Source: an uncultured Campylobacter sp. (lineage in GTDB: Bacteria; Campylobacterota; Campylobacteria; Campylobacterales; Campylobacteraceae). From it: a DNA stretch of 37,230 nucleotides. The stretch spans positions 1 to 37,230 of the forward strand of contig NZ_CALIIU010000059.1 of assembly GCF_938017775.1 (NCBI RefSeq), given 5' to 3'. A program made the translations under genes and the position numbers. This document shows positions 14,762 to 23,895 of the stretch, piece by piece. The number at the start of each line of letters is the position of its first letter. The first letter of the stretch is position 1. Below the pieces are notes generated by a model. The model saw only the letters and a program-made list of their open reading frames with translations. It was not told where the DNA came from and did not search any database.

Positions 14762-15404
14762 GGCGCTTGCGGCGCAGAGCTTGCGAGTGGCGGCTTGGCG
14801 AGCGCAGCTTGCTGACGGGCGGCATTTGTAGCATAAACGGAGAGATTGCCTCATTTTAAATTTAGCTAGTTTGGGCGCAACGGCTTGCTTTTAAAATTTT
14901 GCGGTGCGATCGGTTCATTTTAAATTTGGCGGCAGCGTAGGCACGGCGACTTGTCTTTAAAATTTCATAGCGCGTTTTGCTCGGTATCGGCGCGGCCCTT
15001 GATCTCGCAGCGTGACTGACCTGCTTAAATTTATCGGTAGCTCGGTGCGGCAGCTTACTTTCAAAATTTCATATCGCGCGTGCGATTGAAATTTCTTTAA
15101 AGCGGTTTGTCATTTTTAAAGTGCGCGTAAATTTAACACACATCGCCTTGCCTGTGCCGCTCGTAGATTTCGGCTTCGGAATTTTATCCGTACCCGTGTG
15201 TGAGCTGCTTTTAAAATTTTATGTTCGCGGCGGTTGAGAATTCTATCTTTGCGCAGATTTGTTTTTACTTCACGCGCAAATTTTATTGTGATTAAATTTG
15301 TCGCTAAGGCGCAAAATTTTAAAATTTTGCCGCCGCTAGCTTTTGGCGCGGAGCATAAATAATCCGCCGCATGAACGGGAGCGATCGAAATTTAAAGGAT
15401 ATCT
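14762..15404. other. 640-bp gene-free stretch of diverged AAATTT-centred repeats
   Basis: No credible gene. Loosely repeated blocks of the form cggcttgcTTTTAAAATTT (near 14880), cgacttgtCTTTAAAATTT (near 14950) and cagcttacTTTCAAAATTT (near 15050), each followed by AT/GCGCG, suggest a decayed family of roughly 60-100 bp units. The stretch ends with the palindrome at 15311-15330 and the leader of the next gene. Confidence 0.5.
15311..15330. repeat. Perfect 20-bp palindrome GCAAAATTTTAAAATTTTGC
   Basis: The two 10-base halves are exact inverted copies, and near-complementary bases (GGC / GCC) extend it on both sides. It lies 75 bp before the start at 15405, so it could be a regulatory site, a terminator-like hairpin, or one member of the genome-wide AAATTT motif family. 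Confidence 0.7.
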
Positions 15405-16433
15405 ATGAGCGGCGAAATATATCTCTCGTGCGCGCTGTGCGTCGCGCTAAAATCAGCTCTGCGCGGCAATCCTGAGCGGCCGTCGCAAGATCAAAAATAT
15501 ATAAAATATTTAAATTTTGAGTTTGCAAAGGAGCATTTCCGTACCGCAGAGGGCGCGATCCGCGCAGCGCATGGCGGCGTAAACGACGCAAGTAAAGCTA
15601 CGGAGCAAAAAAATGCGTACGGCGCAGTGCAGAGCAGTGCGATGGACAAAGTCGCCGAGAGCGGCGAGGCAGTGAAACAAAAGCGCGCGAACAGCAAAGA
15701 AGCGGCAAATGAAAAAGCGGCAAGAAAAAAAGGAGCAGACGAAAGCACGGACTTGCCACTTTTGCAAAAGGCGCGTAAATTTTTTACCGAGCAAGTCGCG
15801 CAAAAAGGGCGCGAGGACGAGTCAATCTCCGCACGACGGCGTTGGATAGAGCAGTGCCTAAAGTTCGGTTTGAAGGACGCGAGGCTTAGTATTCCAACTT
15901 TCGCAAAAAATAGAGCGCTTTTGGGCTTTTCGGGGATGAACGTAAACGGCATCGTTTGCTGCTTCGAGGACTTTGACGGCGTTTTTACGCCTGATTGGAA
16001 ATACGATCGCGAGAAAAAGGCTTGGTATGTGAAATACGTCGAGCGCCTTTGGCGCGGGATGCCGCGGGATGCGCTAAATGCGCGCGATAACAGCGCAGAA
16101 TTCGAGAATGTTTTAGTGCAGATCAGGGATTTTGCGAGCAAGATAGGCTGCGAAAACTTCGCGCAGATGTTTGATAATGCGCTTAAGACGCTGCGGGGCG
16201 AAGTCGCCGTGGGCGAGTATTACGCCGTTTCGTTTGCAGCGCTGCCGCAGCCGAGCTTGAGGGCGTTTGCCGCGGCGGGGATCGCCGATGTATTCGGTGC
16301 GATGGGCTCTTGGGATGATGAGCCGCCGTCTATGGCGCAAGAAATGGGGCTCGGGGACGAATACGACCGCCTCTCAGACGAGCTTTTGGCGCAGAAAAAC
16401 TTAGCGATTTTGTTTGCGATAAACGGCTGGTAG
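15405..16433 (+). CDS. Unknown 342-residue protein with a low-complexity insert
   Basis: I do not recognise a family. A TTTAAAGGATATCT site gives a good start. The N-terminus (SGEIYLSCALCVALKSALR) is followed by a charged, Ala/Lys-rich segment (about 55-115, with KEAANEKAARKKGADES) that looks disordered. The rest appears globular, with conserved-looking blocks LLGFSGMNVNGIVCCFEDFD, YDREKKAWYVKYVERLWRG, ENFAQMFDNALKTL and AMGSWDDEPP. No signal peptide or membrane segment. It stands alone between repeat-rich gaps. It is probably a real cytoplasmic protein, given the start signal and the well-ordered C-terminal half. Confidence 0.7.
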   Translation: MSGEIYLSCALCVALKSALRGNPERPSQDQKYIKYLNFEFAKEHFRTAEGAIRAAHGGVNDASKATEQKNAYGAVQSSAMDKVAESGEAVKQKRANSKEAANEKAARKKGADESTDLPLLQKARKFFTEQVAQKGREDESISARRRWIEQCLKFGLKDARLSIPTFAKNRALLGFSGMNVNGIVCCFEDFDGVFTPDWKYDREKKAWYVKYVERLWRGMPRDALNARDNSAEFENVLVQIRDFASKIGCENFAQMFDNALKTLRGEVAVGEYYAVSFAALPQPSLRAFAAAGIADVFGAMGSWDDEPPSMAQEMGLGDEYDRLSDELLAQKNLAILFAINGW

Positions 16434-16787
16434 GGCTTTGGCACAAGAGCTAGAAAGCGCGCTAAGCCTATTTGACGATAAAACGGCGAATAGCGGCGCG
16501 CGAAATTTAGCAAATAAGCCTCGCGCGCCGGTTGCGGCACGGAAGGTCTGCGCGCTTATTAATGTACGAATGTGACGAAATTCGCACCGCTTGAGCATTC
16601 ATTGCGCGAGGCGTTTAAACAGCGACCGCAGCACTTTGCGAGCTAAACATCGTTAAAAGACAAAGGCAATATCGCGCTAGATAGACCTGCGGCTGAGCCT
16701 CTACGCTTATTTTTGCGTTCATGCGCGTAGATACAGATCAACAATATCTCAAAGCCTCCTGCGAGTAAATCGATATTTTTTCGCTAC
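16434..16787. other. 350-bp gap between unknown gene and toxin gene
   Basis: Convergent 3' ends face each other here. A perfect 8-bp GC stem (GGCGCGCG at 16495-16502, CGCGCGCC at 16522-16529) with a 19-base loop holding AAATTT could terminate the rightward gene. Nothing else is supported. Confidence 0.5.
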
Positions 16788-17063
16788 TTATTCTTCGCTA
16801 AAGCTGCTATCATAGACTTCGCTTCCATTTTTGACGCCGACTACCAGGATTACTAGCTCGTCATCTTTGATCTTGCAGATTATGCGGTATCCGCCGACTC
16901 TGTAACGCCAAAATCCCGCTAAATTATTCATTAAAGCCTTGCCCTCGTCCCTCGGATTTTCAAGAGCTTCTATCTCTTTTAGCTTTTTGAGTATCTTTAT
17001 GCTCACGCTTTTATCTAACTTTTTAAGCTGTTTTAGCGCATTTTTGCTAAATTTGACTCTCAT
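16788..17063 (-). CDS. RelE/ParE-family toxin
   Basis: A 91-residue basic protein with the RelE/ParE fold pattern: MRVKFSKNALKQLKKLDKSV, a two-helix start, then NLAGFWRYRVGGYRIICKI, the strand region that in RelE carries active-site Arg residues, and the end ELVILVVGVKNGSEVYD. RelE toxins cut mRNA on the ribosome, whereas ParE toxins poison gyrase; RYRVGGYRIICKI favours the RelE type, but this is not decisive. The start overlaps the antitoxin stop by 4 bp. Confidence 0.88.
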   Translation of the reverse strand: MRVKFSKNALKQLKKLDKSVSIKILKKLKEIEALENPRDEGKALMNNLAGFWRYRVGGYRIICKIKDDELVILVVGVKNGSEVYDSSFSEE

Positions 17064-17290
17064 ATTTTTACGCCAAGCTCGCGTGCGGCTTCATCTATCG
17101 TAAAAAACTGCGGCTCGGGGTCGTTTTCTATAGTTTTTAACTCTTCCACGGCGTCCATATAGTCGCTCATATCCTCCAAAAATCTCTTGATAGCCTCCTG
17201 TACGTAAAAGCTCTTCGTGCGTTTGGTGTTCTGTGCCAGCTTTTCGAGTTTGCTTCCTATATTTTCATCTAGTCTTACCGAGATTTGCAT
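17060..17290 (-). CDS. Ribbon-helix-helix antitoxin of the RelE-type pair
   Basis: The 76-residue product begins MQISVRLDENIGSKLEKLA, a typical RHH DNA-binding start, then SFYVQEAIKRFLEDM, and ends in an acidic segment (ENDPEPQFFTIDEAARELGV) that would wrap the toxin. The start at 17290 was chosen because AAGGAG is five bases upstream; an adjacent ATG is only two bases from it. It precedes and overlaps the toxin gene, the normal order for RelB/CopG-type antitoxins that repress their own operon. Confidence 0.85.
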   Translation of the reverse strand: MQISVRLDENIGSKLEKLAQNTKRTKSFYVQEAIKRFLEDMSDYMDAVEELKTIENDPEPQFFTIDEAARELGVKI

Positions 17291-17302
17291 CATTTCTCCT
17301 TT

Positions 17303-17329
17303 TGCATTATTTGCATTACAAGTATTATA
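17303..17329 (-). promoter_or_regulatory. Promoter and probable operator of the toxin-antitoxin operon
   Basis: On the minus strand a perfect TATAAT (17324-17329) is followed by two direct copies of AATGCAAA nine bases apart (17303-17319), just before the AAGGAG site. Direct repeats next to the -10 are the expected binding site for an RHH antitoxin. Confidence 0.5.
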
Positions 17330-17542
17330 GCGCAAAAATAGTAGATAAATTTTAAAATTTATAAAGGCGTAACGGTAAATTTAATCAAAATTTTGCCGAT
17401 GAAGTTAAATTTTTATGACAAATCCCGCCGCCAAAGTGAAATTTAGCGAAATTTAGGCAGTTAAATTTCAAAGCGAAATAATCAAAATTTAACGCTTTCG
17501 GCTTAAAATTTAAGTCTATTATTTATTATGAGCTAGACGATA

Positions 17543-17588
17543 GCTCCAAAGTAGCCGGAGCAATCCGAGCGGCTAAATTTAACCGCTC
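17543..17588 (-). terminator. Stem-loops downstream of the S/N-oxide reductase gene
   Basis: A perfect hairpin GAGCGG / CCGCTC (17567-17572, 17583-17588) with AAATTT in the loop lies 19 bp after the reductase stop, followed by a second, GCTCC / GGAGC (17543-17561). No long T-run follows. Confidence 0.5.
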
Positions 17589-17606
17589 AAATTTAAATCA
17601 CAAAGC

Positions 17607-20060
17607 CTAAGCCTCTATCGTCGCGGGCCTATCAAACGCCGTTACGCTCGGCAGTTCGCCTTTAAATTTCTCGATCTGTACCATGCTCGTGTGCGCGGTG
17701 TTGCTTTGCGAGAGCTGCGAGCTCGGTACGTCTTTGGTCAGCACGTTTATGTTGCCGTGCTTGCATAGGCTGCGCTCGCCCCAGACGGCGGGATCGTACC
17801 ACGCGCCCTCGCTCACGATCACGACGTTATCTTGCGCGGTATCGCTTACCAGCGCGCCGCAGAGGATCTCGCCTCGGTCGTTGTATATCCTCACTACGTC
17901 GCCCGTTTTGATGCCGCGCGCCTTTGCCGTGGCGGGGCTAATTAGCGCTGGTTCGCGGCCCGCGATCTCGGCGTAGTTGCGGATGAGCGAGTTGTTTAGC
18001 TGCGAGTGGAGTCTAAATTTAGAGTGCGCGCCGCTGATGGCGACCGGGTATCTGCTCACGTCGCCGCCCAGCCACTCAAAGGGCTCCATCCACGTCGCGT
18101 GCGGCGGGCAGTCGGGATATCCTAGCTTTTCGATCGCTTCGGAGTAGAGCTCGATCTTGCCCGACGGGGTTTTTAGCGCGTTTTTCTCGGGATCGGCGCG
18201 GAAGTCCGCGTAGTTTGTGAAGTACCGTTTTTTCTCGTCGATTTTATCAAATTTGACGTATCCCTTTTGCCAAAACTCCTCAAATTTAGGCATCACTATG
18301 CCCATACCTTCGGCTTTTGCAGCAGCGTCGGCGTAGATTTCCTTCACCCACTCAAGCTCCGTTTTACCCTCGCTAAAGGCCTGCTCGTACTCCTCGCCCC
18401 ACTGCGCGCAGATGAGCCGCGCGATCTCAAAGTCGCTCTTGCTCTCGCCTGCGGGCTTTACTAGCGGCTTAATCGCAAAAAGATATTCACTAGTGGAGTT
18501 TGCAAACTCTATATCCGTGCGCTCGCACTCAAGAGCCGACGGCAGCACGATGTCGCTGAGCCTCGCCGTACTAGTCCAAAAGGGCTCGGTGGTGATGATC
18601 GCTTCTATCTTGCGCATCGCTTCTACCGCGCGGTTGGTGTCGGGGTGACGGGTGAAGGTCGAGCCGTTGGCGTTAAACATCACGCGGATGTGCGGCATAA
18701 CGTACTTTTTGCCGTTACGCTCGATTTCTTTGCCAGGCTCCATGATCGCGTCTATGAGCCTGCTGTTTGGTATCTCGTGGTATTTGGCTTTGGCTAGCTT
18801 GCCCTGCGGGGCGATGTATTTTTCGTTTACCGCGGGATTAAAGGCCTGAAGCTTTGGCGCGATGAAGCTAATGTCGGCGTTTTTATGCATCTGATCGTTC
18901 ATCACGTAGCCGCGACCGGTCTTGCCGATATCGCCTAGCATCGCAGCTAGCGTGATTAGCGCCCAGTATGCCATCTCGCCGTGGTGCTGACGCTGTATCG
19001 CGTAGCCCGTGACGATGAGCGTGTCTTTTTTGGCCAGCGTATCGGCTAAATTTTTTAGCTCCTTTTCGCTCACGCCGCAAATTTTACTCGCCCATTTTAG
19101 ATCCTTTTTCACGCCGTCTTTCGCGCCGGTGAAATACTCTTTAAATTTATCAAACCCGACCGTGTAGCGCTCTATAAATTCCTTGTCGTAAAGTCCGTTT
19201 TCATAAAGATAATCGCAAAGCCCGATCAACATCGCCGTATCGGTGCAAGGGCGCACGGCTAGATAGTGCGCGCCGAAATACTCCGCCGTTTCGTTGCGGT
19301 AAACGTCTATGCTGTAAATTTTCATCTCGCCTTTTTTAAATTTCTCTTTCATAATCTCGTAGTAGGCGTAGGAGTTGTGCATCGGCACGCCTATAGCGAT
19401 TTTGTTTGAGACGACGGGATTCGTGCCCCAAAATACGATCGTTTTGGCCTCCTTTACCACGCCTTCCCAGCGCGTAGGATTATGCGTCGGATCGATAGAG
19501 CCCGTCACGTGAGGCAAAAACGCAGTCGCCGCGCCGTAAGAGTAGCCGCCAAGCTCGCTCACGTAGCCCCCTAGCGCGTTTAGCATGCGCTTTGCGGTGC
19601 GCTGCGAGTGGCCGAGCTTGCCTAGGCTGCCCCACTGATAAAGCTGTCCGTAAATGGCCTCTGAGCCGTATTTATCGAAGTTTTCTTTTAAAATTTTGGC
19701 GCTTAGCTTTACCGCTTCGTCCCAGCTAACGCGCACGAAGGGCTCTTTGCCGCGAAGCTCCGGCTTTGGATTTGAGGGATCGGCTAGGAAGCTTTTGCGC
19801 ACGTATGGGTATTTCACACGCGTTTCGTTTTGGATATGATCGCTTAGGGCGTTATTTAGCACCGTTGGCATCGCGTCGCCCTCGAATGGCTCGGTGCCAA
19901 CGACCCTACCGCCGATGGTTTGCACGTAAAACGCGCCAAATTTATTCGCGCAAAGCCCCATCTGCTCGTCAAATATCGCCTGCGCCGCCGCGCCTAATTG
20001 TTTTGCCTGCGCCGAAGCTGCCGCAAGCGCGCCTAGTTTTAGAAAGTCTCGTCTTTTCAT
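17607..20060 (-). CDS. Tat-exported molybdopterin S/N-oxide reductase (TorA/DorA/BisC family)
   Basis: A periplasmic bis-MGD enzyme that reduces TMAO, DMSO or related S/N-oxides as respiratory electron acceptor. The N-terminus MKRRDFLKLGALAAASA is a Tat signal with the twin arginines at 3-4. There is no CxxC iron-sulfur motif at the start of the mature protein, as in the TorA/DorA class, and the molybdenum-ligating Ser is expected in QWGSLGKLGHSQ. Further family blocks are VFWGTNPVVS, VSWDEAVKL and GDVVRIYNDRGEI. 817 residues is the usual length. It resembles Cj0264c, but the monohaem cytochrome gene that accompanies that homolog is not adjacent here, so the electron donor lies elsewhere or is missing. 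Confidence 0.9.
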   Translation of the reverse strand: MKRRDFLKLGALAAASAQAKQLGAAAQAIFDEQMGLCANKFGAFYVQTIGGRVVGTEPFEGDAMPTVLNNALSDHIQNETRVKYPYVRKSFLADPSNPKPELRGKEPFVRVSWDEAVKLSAKILKENFDKYGSEAIYGQLYQWGSLGKLGHSQRTAKRMLNALGGYVSELGGYSYGAATAFLPHVTGSIDPTHNPTRWEGVVKEAKTIVFWGTNPVVSNKIAIGVPMHNSYAYYEIMKEKFKKGEMKIYSIDVYRNETAEYFGAHYLAVRPCTDTAMLIGLCDYLYENGLYDKEFIERYTVGFDKFKEYFTGAKDGVKKDLKWASKICGVSEKELKNLADTLAKKDTLIVTGYAIQRQHHGEMAYWALITLAAMLGDIGKTGRGYVMNDQMHKNADISFIAPKLQAFNPAVNEKYIAPQGKLAKAKYHEIPNSRLIDAIMEPGKEIERNGKKYVMPHIRVMFNANGSTFTRHPDTNRAVEAMRKIEAIITTEPFWTSTARLSDIVLPSALECERTDIEFANSTSEYLFAIKPLVKPAGESKSDFEIARLICAQWGEEYEQAFSEGKTELEWVKEIYADAAAKAEGMGIVMPKFEEFWQKGYVKFDKIDEKKRYFTNYADFRADPEKNALKTPSGKIELYSEAIEKLGYPDCPPHATWMEPFEWLGGDVSRYPVAISGAHSKFRLHSQLNNSLIRNYAEIAGREPALISPATAKARGIKTGDVVRIYNDRGEILCGALVSDTAQDNVVIVSEGAWYDPAVWGERSLCKHGNINVLTKDVPSSQLSQSNTAHTSMVQIEKFKGELPSVTAFDRPATIEA

Positions 20061-20280
20061 GGTTCTGCCTTAAATTTAAATTTGATTGGTTGATTTGGTT
20101 TAAATTTAGCGGAATTTATGCGGTTGAACTTTGCATCGTTTGCCTTTTAACGTATTACGCGACCTCGCGTCTTAGCGGTGATTTTACGAAATTTAGGCTT
20201 AATTTGCCATTTATCTATGGCGTCGCGATGGAATTCTATTAGAGTTAAGCACTAGACAAATTCCGCCGCGACTATTTGGG

Positions 20281-22416
20281 TCAAAAGCTATACGTAAGGC
20301 TTAGATTGAAGGTGCGCGGATCGCCGTAGATCATTCGATTAGAACCGATACCCTCAAAATAGCGCTTATCGGTTATGTTATCGACGTTTAGCTGCACATC
20401 TAGGTTTTTACTCGCTTTGTAGCCTAGCATTACGTTTGCAATCGTGTAAGCTTTCTGCTCGATCCTGCCGTATGGCGAGTCGGAATAAATCTTTGAGCGA
20501 TACATCGCGCCTGCGCCGATTCTAAATGTGCCGATCTCATATTTTGCAAAAAGATTTGCGCTGGTGCGGGAGGAGTCGCTGGCGTAGATATTGCCGTCAG
20601 CATCTTTGGCTTTGTAGTACGCTAGCCCCATGCTTAGGCTTAGTGCATCGGTAATTTTACCGTTTACATCCGCTTCAAAGCCCCTGCTGGTTACTCCGCG
20701 ACCCTGCCTGTAGGCGTAGGAATTTGTGCCCGTGATATACTCGTCGGTGCGGATGCCGAGCTTATCTTGGATGATCTTAAAAACGCCCAGGCTTGCTTGC
20801 AGATCGCCGTCAAAATACTCGCCTTTGATGCCCGCTTCGTAGTCCTTGCCTTGGATGGGATCAAGATATTTATTGTTTTTGTCCTTGTAGGTTTGAGGTT
20901 TAAAAATACTCGTATAACTTGCATAAAGGGTATGATGATCGTCTAAATCATAGGTGATCCCTGCATATGGAGTAATTTCGCGGGTAAAATTTCTATTATC
21001 TGCTCCACCTGTAATTTTATATTTATAGTAACTCATCCGCGTTCCTAATAAGAGCTTTAAATCCTCGGTGATTGAGAGTTTATTCGCGGCATAAATTGCT
21101 TTTTGAATAGTTCGATCGGCATTATTTTGATCTACATACGGTAAGCGTGGATCTTCAATATGAAGGTCGTTAAAATTTATTCTAGTACGCGCGGCATAAG
21201 CAAGGCCTGCCGGAGTGTTTCGACTATTCCAGTAGCTACTTACGTTATCAGATCCTTTTTTGTAAAGATTATACATCACACCAAATACAAATTCATGATC
21301 TTGTTCGAAAAATTCATAAGGGATATTCACATAGGCATCGATATTGTGGATATTCTCTTCGCGCTTGTTAGCATAAACGCTAAGATCGGCGACGTTTCCG
21401 ATGCCGCCAGGACCTACCCTGCCGCCATAATAGAGCAAATTTGAATCGGTATGAGCGCGACGAAACGAATAACTCAAGCTTAAACTCGCCTCGTTTGAGA
21501 AATATTGTTTAAAATCGGCATAAAAATCAAGCGTAGAGATGTCGTATCGCGTCCAGGGTTGAGAGAAAATTTGGTTTTTGCCAAAGTGCGTGCGCGTGCC
21601 GTCCGAGTTAAACGCGGGCATTCCGCCCCAGCGCGTGCCATGTCGGCGTAGCGTCTGATAAAATGAGCCAAAGCTCAGCCTTGAATCGTCTGTTACATCG
21701 ATATCTAATACGCCATAAACGGCAGTATTGCGACGATTGTAATAGTCCATATAAGAGTGCGATCGTTCATGCATAAACGCTAGGCGTCCGCGCACCGAAC
21801 CGCTTTGATTGAGCGGGCTTTGCACATCGGTTTTAAGCCCGTATTTGTCGTATGAGCCGCCGTTTAGACTTATATAACCTTTTGGGATGGTGGAATCTGC
21901 GTGCTTACGGATAAAATTTAAACTCGCGGCAGGATTTCCTGCGCCTGCTAATAATCCGTTCGCACCCTTTACTACCTCAACACGCTCATATGGCAGTAAA
22001 TTTAAATCGTTCGCCCCGAGGCTAAAACCTCCGAAGCTAGGCATCGAATCAAGCAAATAATAATCTATGCTAAATCCGCGCGCCGTAGGATAGAGCCTCT
22101 CATCCATACGCCCGCTCGTAATGCCCGCGATATTTCGCATCAGCACCTGATAATCGGTTATCCCCATATCTTTTAGTTTGGCTTCGGTCACCACGGTAAG
22201 AGACTGGGGCGTTTCTCTCGCCGTAAGATCGAGCCTGGTGGTACTTTTAACGAGCTTTCTAGCCTCATAATCTCTGTCGTCGTGACGGAGCTTTTGGGTA
22301 TCTTGCACTTCTATGGTGCCTAAGTTCTCCGGGGTGCTCGCAGTGGCGTTATTTTCCGCATAAAGCGAAGTTAGCATATTTAATGCGACTACGAGCGAAA
22401 GAGATACTTTCTTCAT
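20281..22416 (-). CDS. TonB-dependent siderophore receptor
   Basis: Outer-membrane gated channel for ferric siderophores. Residues 1-20 (MKKVSLSLVVALNMLTSLYA) are a Sec signal peptide. The plug follows with ARETPQSLTVVTEAKLKD, LMRNIAGIT, YPTARGFSIDYYLLDSMPS and LLPYERVEVVKGANGLLAG, the pattern of the FhuE/FoxA/FpvA hydroxamate-type group. The barrel ends in the family terminal block FNLSLTYSF with C-terminal Phe. 711 residues is normal. The start overlaps the PepSY gene stop by 4 bp, so both are made together. The ligand is not readable from sequence. Confidence 0.93.
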   Translation of the reverse strand: MKKVSLSLVVALNMLTSLYAENNATASTPENLGTIEVQDTQKLRHDDRDYEARKLVKSTTRLDLTARETPQSLTVVTEAKLKDMGITDYQVLMRNIAGITSGRMDERLYPTARGFSIDYYLLDSMPSFGGFSLGANDLNLLPYERVEVVKGANGLLAGAGNPAASLNFIRKHADSTIPKGYISLNGGSYDKYGLKTDVQSPLNQSGSVRGRLAFMHERSHSYMDYYNRRNTAVYGVLDIDVTDDSRLSFGSFYQTLRRHGTRWGGMPAFNSDGTRTHFGKNQIFSQPWTRYDISTLDFYADFKQYFSNEASLSLSYSFRRAHTDSNLLYYGGRVGPGGIGNVADLSVYANKREENIHNIDAYVNIPYEFFEQDHEFVFGVMYNLYKKGSDNVSSYWNSRNTPAGLAYAARTRINFNDLHIEDPRLPYVDQNNADRTIQKAIYAANKLSITEDLKLLLGTRMSYYKYKITGGADNRNFTREITPYAGITYDLDDHHTLYASYTSIFKPQTYKDKNNKYLDPIQGKDYEAGIKGEYFDGDLQASLGVFKIIQDKLGIRTDEYITGTNSYAYRQGRGVTSRGFEADVNGKITDALSLSMGLAYYKAKDADGNIYASDSSRTSANLFAKYEIGTFRIGAGAMYRSKIYSDSPYGRIEQKAYTIANVMLGYKASKNLDVQLNVDNITDKRYFEGIGSNRMIYGDPRTFNLSLTYSF

Positions 22417-23510
22417 AACTTTCTCCTTTTAGAATTTCTATTTTTTAGGGTTATGTAAAATCCGCAAATGCTTAAAAATAGGGGCGCAAGCCCCGCTAAA
22501 AACCATATAAGCTTCGTTATTGCGCCGTATGAGCCCGCATGGGCGCGATGAAAGCCGTCTTGAAGTTTGTCCGAAAAATCCGCATCGTTTATAAAGTCCG
22601 CTTTTAAAATTTCGCCTGCATCCGATATCGTGATACGGCTCGCGTAAGGGCTTTGAAGCGGGTTTTGCCCCGCCTCGAAGCCGTATACGGTAAAAGCGCC
22701 GCCCGGACAGAGCGGAAAGGCGATATAGGTGGAGCGAAATTCTTTAAATTTAACCGCTATCCGCGCTAATGCCTCATCTAGCGTCGCAAGATTTTGCGCC
22801 GCTTTCATGCTTACCGCTCCGTTTGATGCCGCGACGGTGGAATTTTGCTCGGTCTTAAAATTCTGCAAGACCGCGCCGCATGGATTTGCGAGCGGCTTGT
22901 AAGTTACCGCCCTTAGCTCCCACCATGCTCCGCTTATAGCTATAGCAAACATTACGGGAGTGCTCGCGACTCCGATTAGGTGGTGAGCGCCGCGCATAAA
23001 ATATATGGCCCGATCTAGCCTCAGCGAGAATAAGTTTTGCCAAAATTTTTTGTAGATAAAAAAGCCGCTAATGCCGATAAGTAGCGCGCTAAGCCCTACA
23101 ACGCCTGCAAAAATTCTACCGCCGCGACCTAAAAACAGCTCCGCGTGCAGTTTATTTATCGCGCCGCTAAAGGCGTCCAGGTAAATTAGGGCCTGCTTTT
23201 GTAGCTTCTGCGAGGAAAGTCTGATTTTATCGGTCTTTAAAGGATCTTGCGCGATGCTCCAGCCCATGATCGCGTACTCTTTAAATTTGGATTTTATCTC
23301 GGATTGCAAAGCGCTGAATTTCATTCTAACGGGGAATTTCGCCACGCTTTCTTGGGTCCTAAACACCTTGTCTTTCAGCAAAGCTTCATCGATCCGCTCC
23401 GCATAGACTAAGACCGAGCCGCTTGCGGATACGATTATAAGGGGTATGCAAAATATCAAAGATAGCCACAAATGAAATTTGCGCGAGATTTTGTGAAAGG
23501 ATTTAGACAA
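22413..23510 (-). CDS. PepSY-domain inner-membrane protein (siderophore-uptake partner)
   Basis: A 365-residue PepSY_TM protein with four membrane segments: near the N-terminus (LWLSLIFCIPLIIVSASGSV), around 140-160 (GLSALLIGISGFFIYKKF), around 180-200 (PVMFAIAISGAWWELR) and at the end (IWFLAGLAPLFLSICGFYIT). Conserved histidines in KISRKFHLWLS and GAHHLIGVAS could bind haem or metal, as proposed for ferric-siderophore reductases of this family (FpvG/PiuB type). It is the first gene of the pair with the TonB-dependent receptor, which supports a role in reducing or releasing iron from the imported complex. Confidence 0.85.
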   Translation of the reverse strand: MSKSFHKISRKFHLWLSLIFCIPLIIVSASGSVLVYAERIDEALLKDKVFRTQESVAKFPVRMKFSALQSEIKSKFKEYAIMGWSIAQDPLKTDKIRLSSQKLQKQALIYLDAFSGAINKLHAELFLGRGGRIFAGVVGLSALLIGISGFFIYKKFWQNLFSLRLDRAIYFMRGAHHLIGVASTPVMFAIAISGAWWELRAVTYKPLANPCGAVLQNFKTEQNSTVAASNGAVSMKAAQNLATLDEALARIAVKFKEFRSTYIAFPLCPGGAFTVYGFEAGQNPLQSPYASRITISDAGEILKADFINDADFSDKLQDGFHRAHAGSYGAITKLIWFLAGLAPLFLSICGFYITLKNRNSKRRKL

Positions 23511-23524
23511 AATTTTCCTTTTTT

Positions 23525-23570
23525 TGAAAATTATTTTAATTAAGACGGCGTGATTTTAGTGAAAATTGTA
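23525..23570 (-). promoter_or_regulatory. Candidate Fur-regulated promoter of the PepSY-receptor pair
   Basis: TGAAAATTATTTTAA at 23525-23539 matches 11 of the 14 defined positions of the Fur core TGATAATNATTATCA. A second, weaker version (9 of 14) at 23560-23574 overlaps a minus-strand -10 box, TACAAT at 23565-23570. A Fur site fits the iron-uptake function downstream. The match is by eye in AT-rich DNA. Confidence 0.4.
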
Positions 23571-23860
23571 TTAAAGCATCTTGAAAGTCGTTATAATTTT
23601 ATAGCTAAAATTTTACGGCGTAAAATTTGCTTGAATGATTTATCTATAGAAATTTTAAAAGCTATTTTAAAATTTTAAGAGCCGAGCGAATATTAAAATT
23701 TTCGCGCACAGGAGAGTTTAAATTTAAAGCAAATTTCGGATTTTAAAATTTCAATATCACGCAGGGTCGTGTTTGGGTTGCAGGCGTGGATGATCAACGA
23801 CTCAAGCGGCTTGTAAATTCCGCACTCGCCAAAAAAACTCTGCGTTGCAGCGATTTAAAT
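23571..23860. other. Gene-free AT-rich gap
   Basis: About 290 bp with many TAAAATTT-type motifs (for example 23607-23629 and 23661-23679) and no credible gene or RNA. Confidence 0.5.
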
Positions 23861-23895
23861 CTTTAATCGCGAAATTTGCAATTACGCGATTAAAA
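23861..23895 (-). terminator. Hairpin overlapping the dgkA stop
   Basis: CTTTAATCGCG (23861-23871) and CGCGATTAAAAG (23885-23896) form a near-perfect 10-11 bp stem whose proximal arm includes the dgkA stop codon at 23890-23892. AT-rich DNA follows on the minus strand. Confidence 0.5.
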
